A stretch of DNA of 64,000 nucleotides from an uncultured Verrucomicrobiota bacterium (GTDB lineage Bacteria; Verrucomicrobiota; Verrucomicrobiia; Opitutales; Seribacteraceae): assembly GCA_902618175.1 (NCBI GenBank), contig CACMZN010000002.1, positions 38,549-102,548 of the forward strand. Reading direction: 5' to 3'. This document shows, in pieces, positions 17,890 through 25,787 of the stretch (the stretch's first letter is position 1; each line of letters starts with the position of its first letter). A program made the translations under genes and the position numbers. The notes beneath the pieces are model-generated. The model saw only the letters and a program-made list of their open reading frames with translations, was not told where the DNA came from and did no database searches.

Positions 17890-18057
17890 ATGGAATTCAT
17901 AGATGATCCACAGTTCGGTCACAAGAAAAACAAACTTCCGGTATTTCTCGTACCCATCATTATGTTTGCCATTCTACTTATCGGGATCTTGGTTTCGAAA
18001 TTGTATGTAAGCAGTGTTCTTGATCAACCATCAGATGAAATCGAAGCATTCGAGTAA
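17890..18057 (+). CDS. small single-pass membrane peptide, 55 aa
   Basis: A short frame from ATG 17890 to TAA 18055-18057 encodes 55 residues. The first 16 are polar and end in HKKNKLP, then about 22 hydrophobic residues (LVPIIMFAILLIGILV and neighbours) form one transmembrane helix, followed by a short acidic tail. The positive charges before the helix suggest the N-terminus is in the cytoplasm. It lies 45 bp after korB on the same strand, so it may be co-transcribed and could anchor something, but no function is known to me. The helix makes a real gene likely; there is no strong ribosome-binding site. Confidence 0.5.
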   Translation: MEFIDDPQFGHKKNKLPVFLVPIIMFAILLIGILVSKLYVSSVLDQPSDEIEAFE

Positions 18058-18127
18058 TCGGGCTTCATTTTACGTATCGTTTGGTTTTCTAAAACGCTTT
18101 GCTTCTGATCTTTGCCAATCTCGTCAA

Positions 18128-18940
18128 TTAATTGCTTTCTGACCTGTGCGACATTAAGGCAGGATTTCCCATAATCCACAACCCTTGGAATGAGACCCTT
18201 CCTTTGTGATCGAAGGATATGCCAAAGCCATTTTCATTACCGGTTTTGAAATTACCCAGATAAACTTCTCCTGAACGCAGAGTTTTTTTTCCGTAACCAT
18301 TAGGTTTCCCTCCTTTGATTTGGCCATGGTATTTGGAACCATCGGCTAAAGTTATCCTGCAATATTCTCGTTCCTTTGGTAAAACGATTGAGTTGGTTGC
18401 AAATATGGAAACAATTGAAATTTCCTTTCTTAAGGAAGAAACCTTTGATGAGAGGGCATCTTTTTCCACCAAAGTTAATCGTTCTTTCATGCTTTTTACT
18501 TTCCTTACCAAATTACGATCCGAATTTTTTATCACGGCAAGGGATAAATACGCACAGGCACTCAATAAATCGTCTTTTTTTTGGTGAAGAATGGAAAGAT
18601 ACTCGAGTGATTTGCCATCATCCAACCTTGCCCCTTTCAAAAGCCACTCTCTTGCTCTTTCCAAATTAATTGGCATGCCTAGACCATAAAGAAAGGATCG
18701 TCCGATGAATCTACAAGCTTGAGGATGGTTTTGCTTTGCTGCCCTTTTCATCCAATACAAGGCTTTCGTTTGATTTTTTTGAAGACCGTAAGCAAATTTG
18801 GACCCTTGTATGAATTGATATTTTCCACTTTCTTCCCACGTCAAATCATGAGGTTGGCTTTTTCCATAGTTGTAAGTGAACAAAAAGACGGCAGGGATAC
18901 CCCACAGACCAAAGAAAATTCCTGGAAACGAAGAAATCAT
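18128..18940 (-). CDS. exported or membrane-anchored protein with Sel1-like and MORN repeats
   Basis: The 270-residue protein begins with a hydrophobic segment (PGIFFGLWGIPAVFLFTYNY), a signal anchor or signal peptide. Residues about 44-130 hold Sel1-like helical repeats (ALYWMKRAAKQNHPQACRFI, then GLGMPINLERAREWLLKGA). The C-terminal 65 residues hold MORN-type repeats: YHGQIKGGKPNGYGKKTL, YLGNFKTGNENGFGISF and a final FQGLWIMG. Sel1 repeats mediate protein contacts, and MORN repeats bind membranes or act as a ruler. It is the last gene of a tight four-gene group (5 bp after the FecR-like gene), so it probably works in the envelope with the upstream surface proteins. Its role is unknown. Confidence 0.8.
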   Translation of the reverse strand: MISSFPGIFFGLWGIPAVFLFTYNYGKSQPHDLTWEESGKYQFIQGSKFAYGLQKNQTKALYWMKRAAKQNHPQACRFIGRSFLYGLGMPINLERAREWLLKGARLDDGKSLEYLSILHQKKDDLLSACAYLSLAVIKNSDRNLVRKVKSMKERLTLVEKDALSSKVSSLRKEISIVSIFATNSIVLPKEREYCRITLADGSKYHGQIKGGKPNGYGKKTLRSGEVYLGNFKTGNENGFGISFDHKGRVSFQGLWIMGNPALMSHRSESN

Positions 18941-18945
18941 AACTT

Positions 18946-19767
18946 TTACTTGGATCCCAATATTCGACGGAGAAAGCTTCTTTTTGGTGAGACTGAAGGA
19001 GAATTTTCGCGTTTTGATTTTCGACCATCGGGCTTAGGTCCAAATTTCCACATTTGCAGGTTTTCATTTGTCGTGGCGTCTCCAATCAATGCATCATATT
19101 TTCCCTTCATCTTGAGTTCTTGTACATACACTGAAAGCCCAATTTGATCAAAACTCGGCAATATGGAGGGATAGGCATTAATCAGACGACTGGATTTCAA
19201 AAGAAGCATCAGATCAATATCGAATGCATTTCCAAAATAGGTAGGATTCCCAATCACAAGCAGCATCCTTCCTCCCAGGGTCTCATGGTCACCTCCAGCA
19301 ACAGTTGAAATCCTTCCGTCTGCTTCAACGGGAATAAATTTAAATCCACCATTCTTCGTAGCTTCTATGATTATGGTACCCTTTCCCTCAAAGGTCGCAT
19401 TCGAATCAAAGCTGGAAAAGTTTATTTTGGTAGGTTCTTTTGTACAGAAGAGGGCACTGCCCGAATGCAACCAAAAATCCGTCGAGGAAAACCAACGACA
19501 AACACTTTGGCTACCCAATCTCCAAATATTAGAATCTTGAATAACCTCAGTCCGGGATCCTTTACCAGTGGTTATAACGTTATGAGAAAGTATGGAAGCA
19601 TTTACTTCCAGATCATCAAGAGCATCCGTTCCTTTCTTATGAATGTTGATCAGATCTACTTTTCCATTCACATAGGAAACAACCAGTGGATTTTCGCCCA
19701 ACAAAAAAATCGCCGCTGAAAAAACAGCGGCGATTATGAAAAAGTAGAATTTTTTAGAAGCCAGCAA
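18946..19767 (-). CDS. FecR-like exported protein
   Basis: The 273-residue protein has an N-terminal hydrophobic stretch (FYFFIIAAVFSAAIFLLG) and then a FecR-like beta domain: VVSYVNGKVDLI, ILSHNVITTGKGSRTEV, IWRLGSQSVCRW and WLHSGSALF follow the order seen in FecR domains. The middle is less clear. The C-terminal 25 residues are strongly basic (PKPDGRKSKREN and beyond). Classic FecR is an anti-sigma/signal-transfer protein, but in Verrucomicrobiota FecR domains are often just envelope modules, and there is no sigma-factor gene here. It sits 3 bp downstream of the barrel-like gene and 5 bp upstream of the Sel1/MORN gene. Confidence 0.72.
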   Translation of the reverse strand: MLASKKFYFFIIAAVFSAAIFLLGENPLVVSYVNGKVDLINIHKKGTDALDDLEVNASILSHNVITTGKGSRTEVIQDSNIWRLGSQSVCRWFSSTDFWLHSGSALFCTKEPTKINFSSFDSNATFEGKGTIIIEATKNGGFKFIPVEADGRISTVAGGDHETLGGRMLLVIGNPTYFGNAFDIDLMLLLKSSRLINAYPSILPSFDQIGLSVYVQELKMKGKYDALIGDATTNENLQMWKFGPKPDGRKSKRENSPSVSPKRSFLRRILGSK

Positions 19768-19770
19768 TCT

Positions 19771-20805
19771 TTAAAAACGACTGTTCAGGCCAATCCCTGC
19801 ACCCACATCCCAGTTCTTGTAATCATAGTCGTCGCCATGCTCGCCACCATCTTTGTTTTGGCCGCTAACATCACGTTTGGTGTAACCGGTGTAGAGACTG
19901 AGTTTAAGTGAATCTGCGATCAGGTAGTCAATTTTGAAAGAAAAGACATGCGAGATATCAGATCTGCCAATATTGTCTCCCTCATCATAATCTTTGTAAA
20001 TAATCTTGTATTTCGGACTCAACTTGGCCTTACCGTAATCATACGAGACCCCGTAAGATGCAGTAACTTCGAGATTACTGAGAGCATCTTCCGTATCTCC
20101 TTCAAATACAGGTTCCGTTTCAGAAGAATGAAACCCAAGGGATGCATCGAATACACCAGTGGTATCTTCATTAATCGAGTAGGCTCGAAGAACTCCAACA
20201 TTTGGAAATACATCCTTGAAATCCTCGGTGTCAAACTTGGTACTACGGTCTATAAGATAGTTGACACCGATACGTGCTGACCATCCATTGGCGAATTGAT
20301 TAAGAAGAAGGGCATATGCTCCGGTTGAATTGTAATTAAAATCTCCAAGATCACCTTCCAAATAGTCGTTAATGGTCCAATTTGCACCAATATAGGGTGT
20401 CAATATGGACTCACCCATGTCAAAAACACCAAGCCCAGCACCAGTGTAAAAAGTATTGGTCCACATTGCGGTTGCTGACTGTCGGAGGGGTCCATTCGTA
20501 GACAGTGGGTTGGATCTGTAAAAATATTTGCTGTCATAACCAAAAAAAGCTGAAATTCCATCCTTATTGAGTTGGACTGGTCTTTGAGCACCCGTGTCGC
20601 TTTCGGAAAGTTCGCCATCAGAGGAATCCTCACCGGTTTGCGTTATTGCGCTGGGAAGGAGAGCATCGCTTCGATCAGTACCCTCAATGCGAGACCTTAC
20701 ATCTGTGTTGCTAGCTTGAGACCACAAAAGGGAAGAAGAAAGCAACAACGCAATAAGTTTGAATTTGATGTTCATGATTGATGGTATCCGAGTAATTAAT
20801 TTCAT
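19771..20805 (-). CDS. outer-membrane beta-barrel-like protein
   Basis: The 344-residue protein has a signal peptide (core IKFKLIALLLSSSLLWSQA, cleavage after SQA) and a disordered acidic region. It then has about 230 residues of alternating strands rich in Tyr, Gly and Asp, such as FYTGAGLGVFDMGES, SLYTGYTKRDV and the terminal WDVGAGIGLNSRF, which ends in Phe like outer-membrane barrels. An ATG 30 bp downstream (20775) would give a more compact signal peptide. I kept 20805 because its ATGA overlaps the stop of the upstream gene, which suggests coupling. It likely resides in the outer membrane as a partner or translocator for the repeat protein encoded before it; that role is inferred. Confidence 0.75.
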   Translation of the reverse strand: MKLITRIPSIMNIKFKLIALLLSSSLLWSQASNTDVRSRIEGTDRSDALLPSAITQTGEDSSDGELSESDTGAQRPVQLNKDGISAFFGYDSKYFYRSNPLSTNGPLRQSATAMWTNTFYTGAGLGVFDMGESILTPYIGANWTINDYLEGDLGDFNYNSTGAYALLLNQFANGWSARIGVNYLIDRSTKFDTEDFKDVFPNVGVLRAYSINEDTTGVFDASLGFHSSETEPVFEGDTEDALSNLEVTASYGVSYDYGKAKLSPKYKIIYKDYDEGDNIGRSDISHVFSFKIDYLIADSLKLSLYTGYTKRDVSGQNKDGGEHGDDYDYKNWDVGAGIGLNSRF

Positions 20806-21932
20806 TGGCCACGAATTTTGACAGCGGGTGTGCCGTTAGGCAATACGATGGTGGAGTCGATGTGTCCAGCAGGTCCGTTATCAAAATGATCTCTTGCCAA
20901 GGTGGTACCTCCATGTGAGACATTTGTAAGGTTGACACCACCAACGACTTTGTTCGCGTATGTGTCAAAATGTAAGGTACCGTCTCTAGATCTGAGCATA
21001 ACATCAGCAGTAGAAGGGAAGGCGACGTTGTTGAGGTTGATGGTGATCGCTTCCATGTAAACGTCGTCCAATCTGCTGCCGGAAAAATTTAGACCATTCA
21101 CTTGTATGAGGTCACTTGCGTAAAGATAAACATTATCCGGGTCGGAGTTACTGCCCCCGTTCCCAACCATAAAATTGGCGTTGGATATATTAAGTGTACC
21201 AAGTGTTCCAGCCGCTAAGTTTCCGCCCGCGGTAATGGTGGTATTCACCAGATACATGCTGTCAGAATCAGTTCCCCCAGCTCCTAATGCAAGATTCGAA
21301 CCTGTGTAGGACAAAGATTTTCCATCCATAATCAAATCATCCGCAGAACCAATTACGAGCGCATGATCCTCCACATCATTCGAATTGGTGAAAGTTGTAT
21401 CACCTGCGAATCCAATGTCCTTGGCAGCCCCAATAACTAAGATCTTCCTGTCCTCATTGGAGTGAGCTTCGGGTAAGTAATTGGACACATCCACCGAAGA
21501 AACTTCCGAGGAGTCACCGATGGTAATGGTTGATCCAGGTATAAGAGTTATGTTGTCAGTGGACACGTCAAATACACTTGAAGTGGAATCCTCATCGGAA
21601 AAAGTTCTCGAACCCGTCAAATCGGAGAGGAACTGCATATAGTCTGCGGTTGATCCCATTATGGTGAGAATACCTCCTTCGCCTTCGGCATAGCCTGATC
21701 CGAGCACTGCATCGGCAAGGGCGGATCCATTTGAACCAATCGCCCCGTAGGCAACGAGAATTCGGGCTAATTCGTAAGTGTATGCACTTGAGATGCCTGC
21801 TTTGGAAACAGGATTGGTCAAATCAGTAGATGATTTGATAACCTTGTCGGTGAGGAGCGTGTCGGCCAATTGCGCGGCATTGACAAGAGCGGTGTTGAAG
21901 GAGTCATCTTGTACCAAAGAATTGTCGAACAC
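20802..21932 (-). CDS. C-terminal part of frameshifted secreted repeat protein (beta-rich)
   Basis: This frame continues the upstream 490-codon gene after a single-base deletion near 22121. If one base is restored, the frame is open from the acidic DDTT repeats straight into DPIYAYPAELLDIDNPDV and then this part, giving one protein of about 878 residues. The region from about residue 130 is built of short strands with many Gly, Asn, Ser and Asp (DDLIMDGKSLSYTGSNLALG, LGTLNISNANFMVGNG), as in right-handed beta-helix or autotransporter-like passengers. The first codon listed is an internal GTG, not a convincing start. The stop overlaps the start of the barrel-like gene by 4 bp. Surface exposure is inferred. 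Confidence 0.65.
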   Translation of the reverse strand: MFDNSLVQDDSFNTALVNAAQLADTLLTDKVIKSSTDLTNPVSKAGISSAYTYELARILVAYGAIGSNGSALADAVLGSGYAEGEGGILTIMGSTADYMQFLSDLTGSRTFSDEDSTSSVFDVSTDNITLIPGSTITIGDSSEVSSVDVSNYLPEAHSNEDRKILVIGAAKDIGFAGDTTFTNSNDVEDHALVIGSADDLIMDGKSLSYTGSNLALGAGGTDSDSMYLVNTTITAGGNLAAGTLGTLNISNANFMVGNGGSNSDPDNVYLYASDLIQVNGLNFSGSRLDDVYMEAITINLNNVAFPSTADVMLRSRDGTLHFDTYANKVVGGVNLTNVSHGGTTLARDHFDNGPAGHIDSTIVLPNGTPAVKIRGQ

Positions 21933-21964
21933 GAGTTCTGCTGCTGCAATAACGTCCGGATTAT

Positions 21965-23437
21965 CTATATCAAGAAGTTCTGCTGGATATGCGTAGATGG
22001 GATCGGTGACAACGACATCGTCATCAACAACCGTGTCGTCGGTGGCGTCGTCCGTGGTGTCGTCAGCGACCGTGTCGTCGGTTGCGTCGTCGGTGGTGTC
22101 GTCAGCGACCGTGCCGTCGGTGCGTCGTCGGTGGTGTCGTCAGCGACCGTGTCGTCGGTGGTGTCGTCCGAGACCGTGTCGTCGGTATCATCGACAGGAT
22201 CACTGATGACTACTTCAGTCACACTTTCCTCAATCTCATCAGCCGTAGCACCGGATTCAACCAACTCAACGACCTCAGTCAAATCCTCACTGCTGGCACC
22301 CGATTCAACCAGATCGATGACGCTCGTCAATTGATCTATGGAGGTGTCTTCATCAATCAAACCAACAACATCAGCAACTGCATCTATATCAATGACATCT
22401 GAAGTTGCTACAAGTGCAGTTATTGTAGATAAGGCAGTTTTGTCGGAGACAAGGGTTGTTAGAGCCGTTGTGTCAAGCCCAGCTGCGGAGAGAGCCGTAA
22501 TGTCGGTTCTTGCATCTGCGTCGGCGACCAAGGCGGACAAATCAGTCACGGCAAGCCCAGCTGTGGAGAGAGCCGTAATGTCGGTTCTTGCATCTGAGTC
22601 GGCGACAAAGGCGGTCAAATCAGTCACTGCTAGCCCAGCTGTGGAGAGAGCCGGAATGTCGGTTCTTGCATCTGTGTCGGCGACTAAGGAGGTCAGGTCA
22701 GTTGCGGCAAGTCCGGCAGTGGCAAGGGACTTGATGTCAGTTCTTGCGGTGTCGTCCGCAACCAGAGTGGTAACGTCGTCCAACGCAAGTTCATCAATGG
22801 AGACTCCAGCAGCCACAATAGTACTCAAATCGCTGATGGCAGTAGTGTCGGTGGCGAGACTGTCGATATTAGTAACGGAAACGCCTTTGTCTGCCACGTC
22901 GCTTACAAGTGAAATGGAATCGGAGTCCAAAACGGCTAGAGATTTAACGGAGTCCGTGGTGACACCTTTGCTTACGACAGAAGAGAAATCAGTGAAAGTT
23001 TCGGTATTCATATCCTTCATTCCAGTGACCGCATCGGTGTCTTGGGCAATGGTTACGAATCCTGCCGCACCCTCGCTTACAGCTGAGGAAAGAGAAACGA
23101 TCTTAGTGGCTTCCAAATCTTCGATGTTTGCCCGTACCGTGGTGTCGGCAACAACGGTTTTGAATCCGGTTCTTCCAAAAGAAGCAACCGCTTTCAAGGT
23201 GGTCCTGTCATATGATAGTGCCTCAGCACCGAAGGTTGCGAACCCAACGGCAACTTCGTTGCTTTCAAGAGCTTCAACCGGTTTAAGGGCAGGTTGAGAA
23301 GCTGATCCGGTTACGGAAGCTTCGGCAGCTGATTCACCGCCTCCACCACCACCAGAATCGGGCTGGCCCAGTAGGGTTGTGTATGAGAATGCCAGGCACG
23401 ACAAAGCCTTCAAAGAGTAAATATAGATGTTTTTCAT
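21965..23437 (-). CDS. N-terminal part of large secreted repeat protein, ending in a frameshift
   Basis: The frame starts with a signal peptide (YSLKALSCLAFSYTTLLGQ), a Gly/Ser linker with GGGGGG, and a long Ala/Thr/Ser/Asp-rich body. Residues about 215-345 contain tandem 26-residue repeats of the type TDLTSLVADTDARTDIPALS. A VESGASSEDLTEVVELVESG segment follows, then acidic DDTTDD repeats. After V-A-D-D-T-T-D-D-A the frame switches to an aberrant Thr/Pro/Arg-rich tail that is clearly a translation of the same repeats in the wrong frame. About 440 residues are therefore genuine and the last 50 are not. It is first in a four-gene minus-strand operon. The protein may be an adhesin or surface fibre; I cannot name a family. 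Confidence 0.65.
   Translation of the reverse strand: MKNIYIYSLKALSCLAFSYTTLLGQPDSGGGGGGESAAEASVTGSASQPALKPVEALESNEVAVGFATFGAEALSYDRTTLKAVASFGRTGFKTVVADTTVRANIEDLEATKIVSLSSAVSEGAAGFVTIAQDTDAVTGMKDMNTETFTDFSSVVSKGVTTDSVKSLAVLDSDSISLVSDVADKGVSVTNIDSLATDTTAISDLSTIVAAGVSIDELALDDVTTLVADDTARTDIKSLATAGLAATDLTSLVADTDARTDIPALSTAGLAVTDLTAFVADSDARTDITALSTAGLAVTDLSALVADADARTDITALSAAGLDTTALTTLVSDKTALSTITALVATSDVIDIDAVADVVGLIDEDTSIDQLTSVIDLVESGASSEDLTEVVELVESGATADEIEESVTEVVISDPVDDTDDTVSDDTTDDTVADDTTDDAPTARSLTTPPTTQPTTRSLTTPRTTPPTTRLLMTMSLSPIPSTHIQQNFLI
22030..22165. repeat. 39-bp acidic tandem repeat containing a one-base deletion
   Basis: The unit encodes V-A-D-D-T-T-D-D-A-T-D-D-T. The marker GTCAGCGACCGTG (plus strand) lies at 22062 and 22101, 39 bp apart, but the next copy starts at 22139, only 38 bp further. 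The lost base is a T near 22121, where GGTGCG stands instead of GGTTGCG. This breaks the frame of the surface protein. Confidence 0.88.
22461..22772. repeat. 78-bp tandem repeat (26-residue unit), about 4 copies
   Basis: The marker GTCGGTTCTTGCATCT recurs at 22502, 22580 and 22658, and a variant (GTCAGTTCTTGC) at 22736, each exactly 78 bp apart. The repeat encodes the unit with core LVADxDARTDIxALSTAGLA in the large secreted protein, keeping the reading frame. The inner copies are almost identical, indicating recent duplication or homogenisation; outer copies are diverged. Confidence 0.9.
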
Positions 23438-23542
23438 TTGAAATCAGTTAAAGTTACCTTAACTCATGCCATGGACAACTTATTGAGCAAGCTTTTTTTG
23501 AATTAATATCAGACAAATTTTGAACTTTCTTCGTATTTGAAT

Positions 23543-23626
23543 TGCCGAGGGCGAGATTCGAACTCGCACATCCTATCGAATACTAGAACCTGAATCTAGC
23601 GCGTCTACCAATTCCGCCACCCCGGC
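23543..23626 (-). tRNA. tRNA-Leu (anticodon CAG)
   Basis: The 84-nt gene has acceptor stem GCCGGGG pairing with CCTCGGC (one G-T pair), D arm GGCGGAATTGGTAGACGC, anticodon stem CTAGA/TCTAG with loop TTCAGGT (anticodon CAG), a long class II variable arm (TATTCGATAGGATG region) and T loop GTTCGAATC. Discriminator base is A; the CCA is not encoded. The long variable arm confirms leucine. Confidence 0.96.
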
Positions 23627-23683
23627 GAATATGAAAAGTTCACAAAACTATCAGGTTAAGTCGAGACAAATTTATCTCATTTT

Positions 23684-24358
23684 TCAACCGTTTGAAAATG
23701 GCAAGGGTATAATGCGAGCTCGTTCACCACTTGCCTTTCGAGTGAGATAAAAGTCTGAATCAGGAGAGTCTTCGGGATCCAGAAGATCGACCGGATCAAA
23801 AACGTGAGAAATACGTCGAGCGGTGGGAGAAAGAATTTGTGACAGTGGAGCAGGCTTTTTTGAGCTTAAAATATAAGTTTCGAGAGGATATCGGAGGGAT
23901 TTGTATCTTTCGACGTATTCCGATATTAAAAATCCGTTTCCATTCGTTCGATTGGTGAAACAAATTGCATCCGAAAAATGGGCAATGGCATCCATCCAGG
24001 GTTTTACGATCTTTTCCTCCCTCAGGTATTCCGCGTTGACAAAAGAAATAAACCTTCCGACATGCAAAAGGGAATTCCCTGCAAGCATCGATAGGATAGC
24101 CTCAATCTGTTCGGGTAAGTTTATTTGATTTGATAAAAACAAGAACCATTCCTCTTCTCTTTCCGTATGGGGTGGATTCATTTCAAAGGAGTTGTTGGCC
24201 AGTTCCCATACCGTGGAATCGGGGAGCATTTGTTTGGTTTCAGCAGGAACCAAAAAGAAAGAGTGGTTGATGCTGGAGTTTGTCTCGAATGCTTGAGACA
24301 GGATTGAAATGCTTTTTGATTTCGGAGTTTCCAGAACAACATGAAGGATTCCCTTCAT
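23684..24358 (-). CDS. unrecognised protein with faint CobW/GTPase-like similarity, downstream of aroC
   Basis: This is a 224-residue soluble-looking protein. It starts MKGILHVVLETPKSK, a strand-loop like the start of a nucleotide-binding domain, but no Walker A (GxxxxGKS/T) is present. A later stretch, FISFVNAEYL through IAHFSDAICFTNRTNGNGFL, recalls the switch and NKxD region of CobW-type GTPases, with the lysine motif lost. It may therefore be a degenerate, non-catalytic relative; this is only a visual impression. I chose ATG 24358, 4 bp after the aroC stop, over an upstream in-frame ATG at 24397 that would overlap aroC by 35 bp. It is probably co-transcribed with aroC. Confidence 0.6.
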   Translation of the reverse strand: MKGILHVVLETPKSKSISILSQAFETNSSINHSFFLVPAETKQMLPDSTVWELANNSFEMNPPHTEREEEWFLFLSNQINLPEQIEAILSMLAGNSLLHVGRFISFVNAEYLREEKIVKPWMDAIAHFSDAICFTNRTNGNGFLISEYVERYKSLRYPLETYILSSKKPAPLSQILSPTARRISHVFDPVDLLDPEDSPDSDFYLTRKASGERARIIPLPFSNG

Positions 24359-24362
24359 TTGA

Positions 24363-25457
24363 CTAATCTTCAAAGAAGAAGGATTTGCATTGGGCATTAT
24401 GAATCATCCTATGATTCAAGAGAACAAGAGCGGCCATGGCTTCTACAATGGGAACTGCTCTTGGCAAAACGCATGGATCATGCCTACCACGACCCATCAA
24501 TTCCGTTTCTTTTCCTTCATCATTGACCGTGTTTTGGACTTTTAAGACGGTGGCAGTAGGTTTGAAGGCTACTCGGAAATACAATTCCTCGCCGTTGGTG
24601 ATCCCACCTTGAACGCCACCCGAATTGTTGGTTTTTGTTCTTGTGATTCCATCACGAATTTCGAAGGAATCATTATGCTCAGAACCTTTCAGAAAAGTTC
24701 CCTTGAACCCGCTGCCTATTTCAAATGCCTTGGTCGCCGGTATGGAAAGAGCTGCCTTGGCCAAGTCCGCTTCCATTCTGTCGAAGACCGGAGCTCCCCA
24801 ACCTACGGGCAAGCCAGTGGTTCGGCAAATGATGCTCCCACCCACGGAATCACCAGCTTTTTTGGCCTCCAATATTCGTTTTTCCATTTTTTCTGCAGTA
24901 TTGGGGTCCGGGCATCTAGTTGGGGACGCCTCTACTTCCTGAAGAGTAGGAAATCCGCTTTTCGCCGGCATCTCGATGTTGTGAATTCTTTCGACGTAAG
25001 TGGAAATGTTGATTCCCTCAAAAGATAGGATTTTTTGAGCAATTGCACCTGCCGCAACTCTGGAGATGGTTTCACGAGCGGAAGATCTTCCTCCCCCTTC
25101 ATGGTTACGAATGCCAAATTTCATCTGATAAGTGTAATCTGCATGAGAAGGACGAAATTTTGTCTTCATTTCATCATAGGCTTGAGGACGGGCATCTTTG
25201 TTCCTTACCAGCATGGCTATGGGTGTCCCCAAAGTCTTTCCTTCATACACTCCCGAAAGAATTTCAATCTTGTCTGCTTCCTCTCGAGGGGTGGTGATTT
25301 TGCTCTGTCCAGGTCGTCTTCTGTCCAAAAAGGGTTGAATATCGTTTTCACAAAGTGGCAACAGGGGAGGGCATCCATCAACGACAACGCCAATTCCACC
25401 GCCATGGCTTTCTCCCCACGAGGAAACTTCAAAGAGTTTTCCAAACGAATTTCCCAT
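24363..25457 (-). CDS. aroC: chorismate synthase AroC
   Basis: AroC converts 5-enolpyruvylshikimate-3-phosphate to chorismate using reduced FMN, the last shikimate-pathway step. The 364 residues match the family. Signature regions are visible: [17 protein letters not shown] (residues 16-32), [44 protein letters not shown], and [17 protein letters not shown] near the end. Chorismate made here feeds MenF/MenD at 4.3-7.4 kb. The gene starts 130 bp from the SRP RNA gene, which is transcribed in the opposite direction, so the intervening region holds divergent promoters. Confidence 0.96.
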   Translation of the reverse strand: MGNSFGKLFEVSSWGESHGGGIGVVVDGCPPLLPLCENDIQPFLDRRRPGQSKITTPREEADKIEILSGVYEGKTLGTPIAMLVRNKDARPQAYDEMKTKFRPSHADYTYQMKFGIRNHEGGGRSSARETISRVAAGAIAQKILSFEGINISTYVERIHNIEMPAKSGFPTLQEVEASPTRCPDPNTAEKMEKRILEAKKAGDSVGGSIICRTTGLPVGWGAPVFDRMEADLAKAALSIPATKAFEIGSGFKGTFLKGSEHNDSFEIRDGITRTKTNNSGGVQGGITNGEELYFRVAFKPTATVLKVQNTVNDEGKETELMGRGRHDPCVLPRAVPIVEAMAALVLLNHRMIHNAQCKSFFFED

Positions 25458-25554
25458 GATTTAATACTTATGCATTCGGCTTCGAAGGCAAAACTAAAAG
25501 TTCCCTTCTGCTAATCATCTGATCTTGCACAAGAAAAACAAAGAAACAAAACGA

Positions 25555-25582
25555 TTGCCCTTCCCCAAAAAAATTGCATAGT
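25555..25582 (+). promoter_or_regulatory. sigma70-type promoter for SRP RNA
   Basis: A -35 box TTGCCC (25555-25560) and a -10 box CATAGT (25577-25582) are separated by 16 bp; each matches consensus at 4 of 6 positions. The -10 ends 8 bp before the first base of the SRP RNA at 25591, which is the expected distance to a transcription start. Confidence 0.5.
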
Positions 25583-25590
25583 AGTAAAAC

Positions 25591-25693
<103 letters not shown>

Positions 25694-25724
25694 GGTTATT
25701 GAGATATGGTTTTACGACTAATCC

Positions 25725-25747
25725 AACAATCATCCTTTTTGATTGTT
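25725..25747. other. hairpin between SRP RNA and dnaX
   Basis: AACAATCA and TGATTGTT form a perfect 8-bp stem around a 7-nt loop, 41 bp upstream of the dnaX ATG. No T-run follows the stem on the plus strand, so it is not a classical terminator. It might attenuate read-through from the SRP RNA gene or have no role. Confidence 0.3.
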
Positions 25748-25787
25748 TCGCTTGCCTGAATTAAGATTTATTTCAAGAAATGAACAC

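Noticed and set aside
22338..23297. Plus-strand ORF of 319 codons opposite the secreted repeat gene
   Set aside because: It is the antisense of a triplet-biased, Ala/Thr/Ser/Asp-rich gene, which leaves the opposite frame open. It has no signal peptide and a monotonous Ser/Val/Ala composition; the minus frame has a clean signal peptide and operon context.
23438..23542. Possible terminator or regulatory hairpin between the surface operon and tRNA-Leu
   Set aside because: The stretch is A+T-rich with T-runs but I found no convincing stem. It probably holds the operon promoter, which I could not assign.
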